From: Anseranas semipalmata
Taxonomy: Eukaryota > Chordata > Aves > Anseriformes > Anseranatidae
Assembly (NCBI GenBank): GCA_013399115.1
Contig: VXAA01000162.1
Span: 287,789-351,788 of the forward strand
DNA: 64,000 nt
Direction: 5' to 3'
How positions within the stretch are numbered: the first letter of the stretch is position 1; each line of letters opens with the position of its first letter. Below the pieces are notes generated by a model. That model did not search any database and had not been told where the DNA came from. It worked only from the letters and a program-made list of their open reading frames with translations. The position numbers and the translations under genes were made by a program. Below are positions 45,705 to 64,000 of this stretch, in pieces.

Positions 45705-48700
45705 TTCAAAGAGCTTCAGTCACAAAATGATTTACAAGGCTATTTACAATTCTATTGTACAGTTATTTATGTATGCCTCATGACAACAGGGTACCATTCT
45801 AGAGCAGCAATACATATTTTAAATACAAAGATGTAATATCATTTTGGATTTAAAAACAAAAACAAAGCAGAGCTTCTACAGAGCGCTGTAATGATGAATA
45901 TTTTAATCTGTGTTAGGCTTGAGAAATTCACAACAAACTGAGTAGTTTCTGGTTCACATAATTATCAAAGAAGATGCAGTTTGTTGAAAATAGCTTTAAA
46001 AACCTGAAGCTTTACTGTATAAAATCAACATATTCAAGACTCTTAAAAATTGTCAAAAACCCACAGCTTTCCCTTAGACATACAAAAACCTAAGTTTACA
46101 ATTCAGAATTTCATGGGAGAAATCCTACAGAACTTTAGCTCTCACAATTTCTGATGACCAACATAAGCATTAAAAATTTGCAGCATAAAAAAAAGGACTC
46201 CACATCTGCTTAGTATTATACTGTATACACATATACAGTACATGATTTTTTTTTACCCAATTTGGGATGACTGTTCAGCACAACCTTCATGAAGAAAGAA
46301 AAAATAAATAGAATTAAAAATCCAACAACTTCTAAAAAGTGCAACAGGAAAATTTCCCAATTTAAAGTTAAAATGGACAGTCAGTTCTGTGGGTGTTTTA
46401 GCCATTTCTATTCAAGCATTATTCGCAGCATTTTCTTTTTACAGTAGATTTAGTTCTATATTACATGAAACTAGAGTTACTGCTAATTAAATCTGAAGGG
46501 AAGAGAAAAAAAACTTTAAAAATAACCCTGAGGGATATACAATTTAATGATCTTGCAATTTACTTCTAAAAAGTAACATTTATTATTTAGCAATTGCTTT
46601 TCTGGGTAGACCAGTCCTTTAAGTATGTGCATAAATAATATTTTAATTTTTTTAAAAAATATTTACAAATCCTAATACATCAAAGTAAAATACGTACAGA
46701 TTAAAGTCTGCATACACAAATAATTTAATAATAAATCAAATCCTCAACATAAGGCCAAAATATACAGCAGGAAGAAAATGTCTACCAAGTATCTAGTGGA
46801 GCTCACTAAATTGGTCTGTTCACCTGAATTTAGACTTCCAAGATGAACATGAGAAGAGATTTTTCGCTACAGTACGAATTTCATCTTACTTCAACGCAGT
46901 AACTGAATACACTAGTTCAGATCTAGTTCGTTGCATTTCTGAAAACCAGAAAAACTAAACTGCTCCAAATGAGAAAAATTATAGGTGGCCAAACTCAGCT
47001 CTTGGGCAGGAAGGCATCAATCCCAGTAATTGCAGAAAATGCAAAAGCTTATTTTGTGGCTCAACTTGCAACAAGAAGAAAAATTCTCGGAAAAGCTGAC
47101 TTATTATTCTTGACTAAACATCAGAAGCAAATAGGTCACAGCTCAAGCACGCAACCTCAAGAACTTTCACTAATTCTGAATGCATACCTTGAGGAAACTA
47201 ACTCCCATTTGCAAAATTTTCAAGTTTATTAGGTTCATGACCCATTAACCACTCAAACAAGTGGAGACACTTGACAATTTTGATTTTAATAAGACTTCCC
47301 TAACATGTTCTCTGAAGACAAGCCCACCTTAATAAGCTGTTCCCTCTTCACTCTCTAGATAAGTCTAATAAATTAGAATAATGATTGAAAGATTAGCTTC
47401 AGAAAACAAACAAGCTGAGAGAAATTAGCAGTTCAGAGAAAGCATTAAGCAAAAGCACATTAAAGGGAAAGAATTTTTTTCTTTCATTTTCTGTTGGAAC
47501 AACCAAGCTAAAATGATCAACGAAATGAAAAACAAAAGCTTATGCGTTTAAGTCACAGCTCCCAGGTCCAAGATGCATAGCTTTCACAACAGTTTTCAAC
47601 TAAAATATTATTTTTCTTTAAATTTGAATACTACTTACACAGCCAAGGATTACTCTTCATCAATTATTCCATGCTACAAAGATTTCATAAAAATCAACAG
47701 TGACAAAAATTGGCCAACTGACTCAAGTTCATGATTAACAAATTTATCCAAGCCCACGATCTCAGACCCCTTAAAAGCTACTGATGTTGACCAATGTTTA
47801 TGACCCTTAGAAGCCAGGATAATAAGACTTCTACATTGCTCTGCTGAATGAATGCTAAGAAAAGCACTTCCCCCTTCTTCCTATTCCACCCCCAAGAAAA
47901 CAAACAAAAAAAAAAAATCAGGAAGAGAGTTGACAGCTGGACTGGAGGATAGTACATAAGCATACTATTTATGAGCAGCAAATGCTAATAACTTAAACCC
48001 CCAAGTTCCAGGAAAAGCCTTCCAAACCATTTAGCACCACTTTAAGTTCCTCATTGGCACAGTATGTTCAACACCACAGAAACCATAACATGAGCAGTGG
48101 GGGATGCGGCCTATACCGCCTTACAGAAAAACACAAGGAAATTAGTCCCGATCTGAAAAATTCCACTTATTAGGACAATTTTGGAAAGGAATAATCTCCA
48201 CAGGAATTTTAAAAAATAAAATCAGAATACACACAATTCAAACTAATCCCAGCCTGTTGGGGAGTTCTGGGCCCTCCTTCCACTCTTCACATGAGTGCTC
48301 TAAAGGACCCAACTTACTTCTTTAAAGTGTTTCTAAAGTATCTGGATCAGAGATCCCTTCCCAAAGCTTACAGGAGTCTGAACCAGTCGTTTTTATCTGG
48401 TCAGAACAGACTGATCAAAAGTCAGTATTTTTATCAACTCCCCAGAGACACCAAAGAAGATTGTTCTAAAAGTTTAGCAAGTTGAAGACGGTTTGGTGAT
48501 AAGCAATTTGTGGTTTGGGGGGGGGAAGGAAGAAAAGGAAAAAGACTTAAAGCTTTGCATGTGAAGACGATGGCTAGTTCTACATCGTTGCAGATCTGTT
48601 TTTCTAGTGGTCTTGTGTTTTGACACCGCCTAATGGCAAAATGATGTATCGCTATCCCAAGTGCTTAAGCAGCATTATTAGTGATGCAAGGTTGTTTTTT

Positions 48701-49871
48701 TTTTTTTTGTTTGTTTTTGTTTTGTTTTTTGGAAATAATATCCACATAAGCCTTATAGCTCTGCAGCAAGACAGACTTTAGCTCATCTATCATTTCTTAG
48801 TTTTGTTTCATACAGCTACATATAGTACTTAAGACACTGGCAGACTCTTTGAAATGCATATGTTCTCAACATGCACAAACCCCAAGCATGGGCATGTGAA
48901 AATATTCCTCCCTCCCACCCCACCCGCAGCAGTAACTCTGGCCTTACTACTTCAAGGTATATAGGAAAACTACCTTAAGATTTACAAATAAAACATGGTC
49001 CACAAAGTGATAATCCAGCCCTTCTGCTGGAAAAAGCAAGGTCTGTGGAGAAATGCATAGCTAAATGCAATAAAACATGAGACAGAAGAAAATGTTAGAT
49101 TCTCCAGCCTTCCTTCTCCAGAAACTTTAAAAGTGTAGCCAAATGCCTCCTGCTCTGCTCCTCCTCTTAAGTCCACTTGAGCCCTTCTTTAGGTTTAGCT
49201 ACAAAAGCAGCTAAGGACCCACTTGAAAGCAATGTGCTTTCTTCTAAAGGACAGGGCATATTGCTTCTGCAGCATTCCCAGTTCCTGCTGTGACAGACTA
49301 AAGTACTAAACTTAGAATTCAAACATTACACCTGGAAACACTCCTTACTAGTATGAACAAACTTAGAGGTACATACACCAAAACTTTAGAACCGTTCTGA
49401 GGCACATAGCTTTTCAGCGGTGAATATTAACAAAAAACAAAACAAAACAAAAAGTATGACAAAGTTATCACGTGCCTCTAGTACTATCATGAAACCATTA
49501 CATTATAGACTTTACATTAACACGTGCCCAGGTAAGCAAGTTAGAACAATGGTTAAGATACTCCAGGCAAATAAAGTGAACCTTTTTAACTGCCTTGCAG
49601 TTTAAATCTTCAAATTCATCTTGTTTAGGAATAATGAAATTTGAAAGAAGGTGGAAGGAAACACAATCATTTTTCTTCTGCCTAAGGTAACCTACATTTT
49701 TAAAATGTATAGCTGTAAGATGTCTGTCTCTAAACTTTGTATTCAGAGAGATGAAACAGTTGGAAAAATCTGCATTAGAATTTGACATTTAGTATACTGC
49801 AATTTCAAATAAAGCTTTAAAATTACATTCTTCTCAATACTACTGAAGATACATGCCACCAAGATCCACTG
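45705..49871 (-). other. Probable long 3' UTR of ATP13A3
   Basis: About 4.2 kb of AT-rich, non-coding sequence from the stop codon to the last AATAAA before the GP5 upstream region. Several AATAAA words on the minus strand would allow alternative ends. A T-rich run at 48691-48730 and A-rich runs at 47904-47917 and 49432-49451 are the only obvious repeats. Confidence 0.5.
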
Positions 49872-63874
<14,003 letters not shown>

Positions 63875-64000
63875 TTACAATTATTCGATGTAGTTTAAAG
63901 AAAATAATTTTCTGTTTAATCAAATCAAAGAGAAATGTTTATTTTTACTGCGAAAAGTGTGAAGAATTCACTTTTATAAAAAATGACCCAAGATAGACCA

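Overview
The window is nuclear DNA of a bird, or at least a sauropsid. It has single-coding-exon LRR genes, spliced exons with GT/AG borders, CR1 retrotransposon scraps (one with the FADD reverse-transcriptase motif, one with a CR1-type 3' end) and a sharp isochore change. Every gene recognised is on the minus strand. From high to low coordinates the order is ATP13A3, GP5, LRRC15, CPN2 and a fifth LRR gene. The first four match, as I recall it, the order on human 3q29 and the equivalent bird chromosome. The species cannot be read from the sequence.

Layout. 1-19 kb: GC-rich, no convincing gene. It holds AT-rich islands that look like conserved regulatory elements, including two collinear duplicated non-coding blocks about 10.8 kb apart, one with 128 identical bases. 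In other vertebrates HES1 lies beyond CPN2 on this side, so HES1 enhancers are a reasonable but unproven guess. 19.3-22.6 kb: an 876-residue LRR protein with a mucin-like stalk of thirteen 13-residue repeats and a C-terminal membrane anchor. It is closest to CPN2 but is not a family I can name. 25.0-27.2 kb: CPN2. 28.4-32.9 kb: LRRC15 with a TATA promoter. 33-40 kb: intergenic, with the GC-to-AT change near 38 kb. 40.8-42.7 kb: GP5. 42.7-45.7 kb: GP5 upstream region with GATA motifs. 45.7-64 kb: the 3' UTR and the last 14 coding exons (about 552 codons) of ATP13A3, which continues beyond the window.

How the genes relate. CPN2 is the secreted regulatory subunit of plasma carboxypeptidase N. 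LRRC15 and GP5 are type I membrane LRR proteins of stroma and of platelets or thrombocytes. The unnamed gene combines a CPN2-like LRR fold with a membrane anchor and an O-glycosylation-type stalk, an architecture resembling platelet GPIb-alpha. The four LRR genes look like one tandemly duplicated family. ATP13A3, a P5B ATPase for polyamines, is an unrelated neighbour. All exon phases of ATP13A3 were checked by hand and join in frame. Similarity statements rest on memory of the families, not on a database search.
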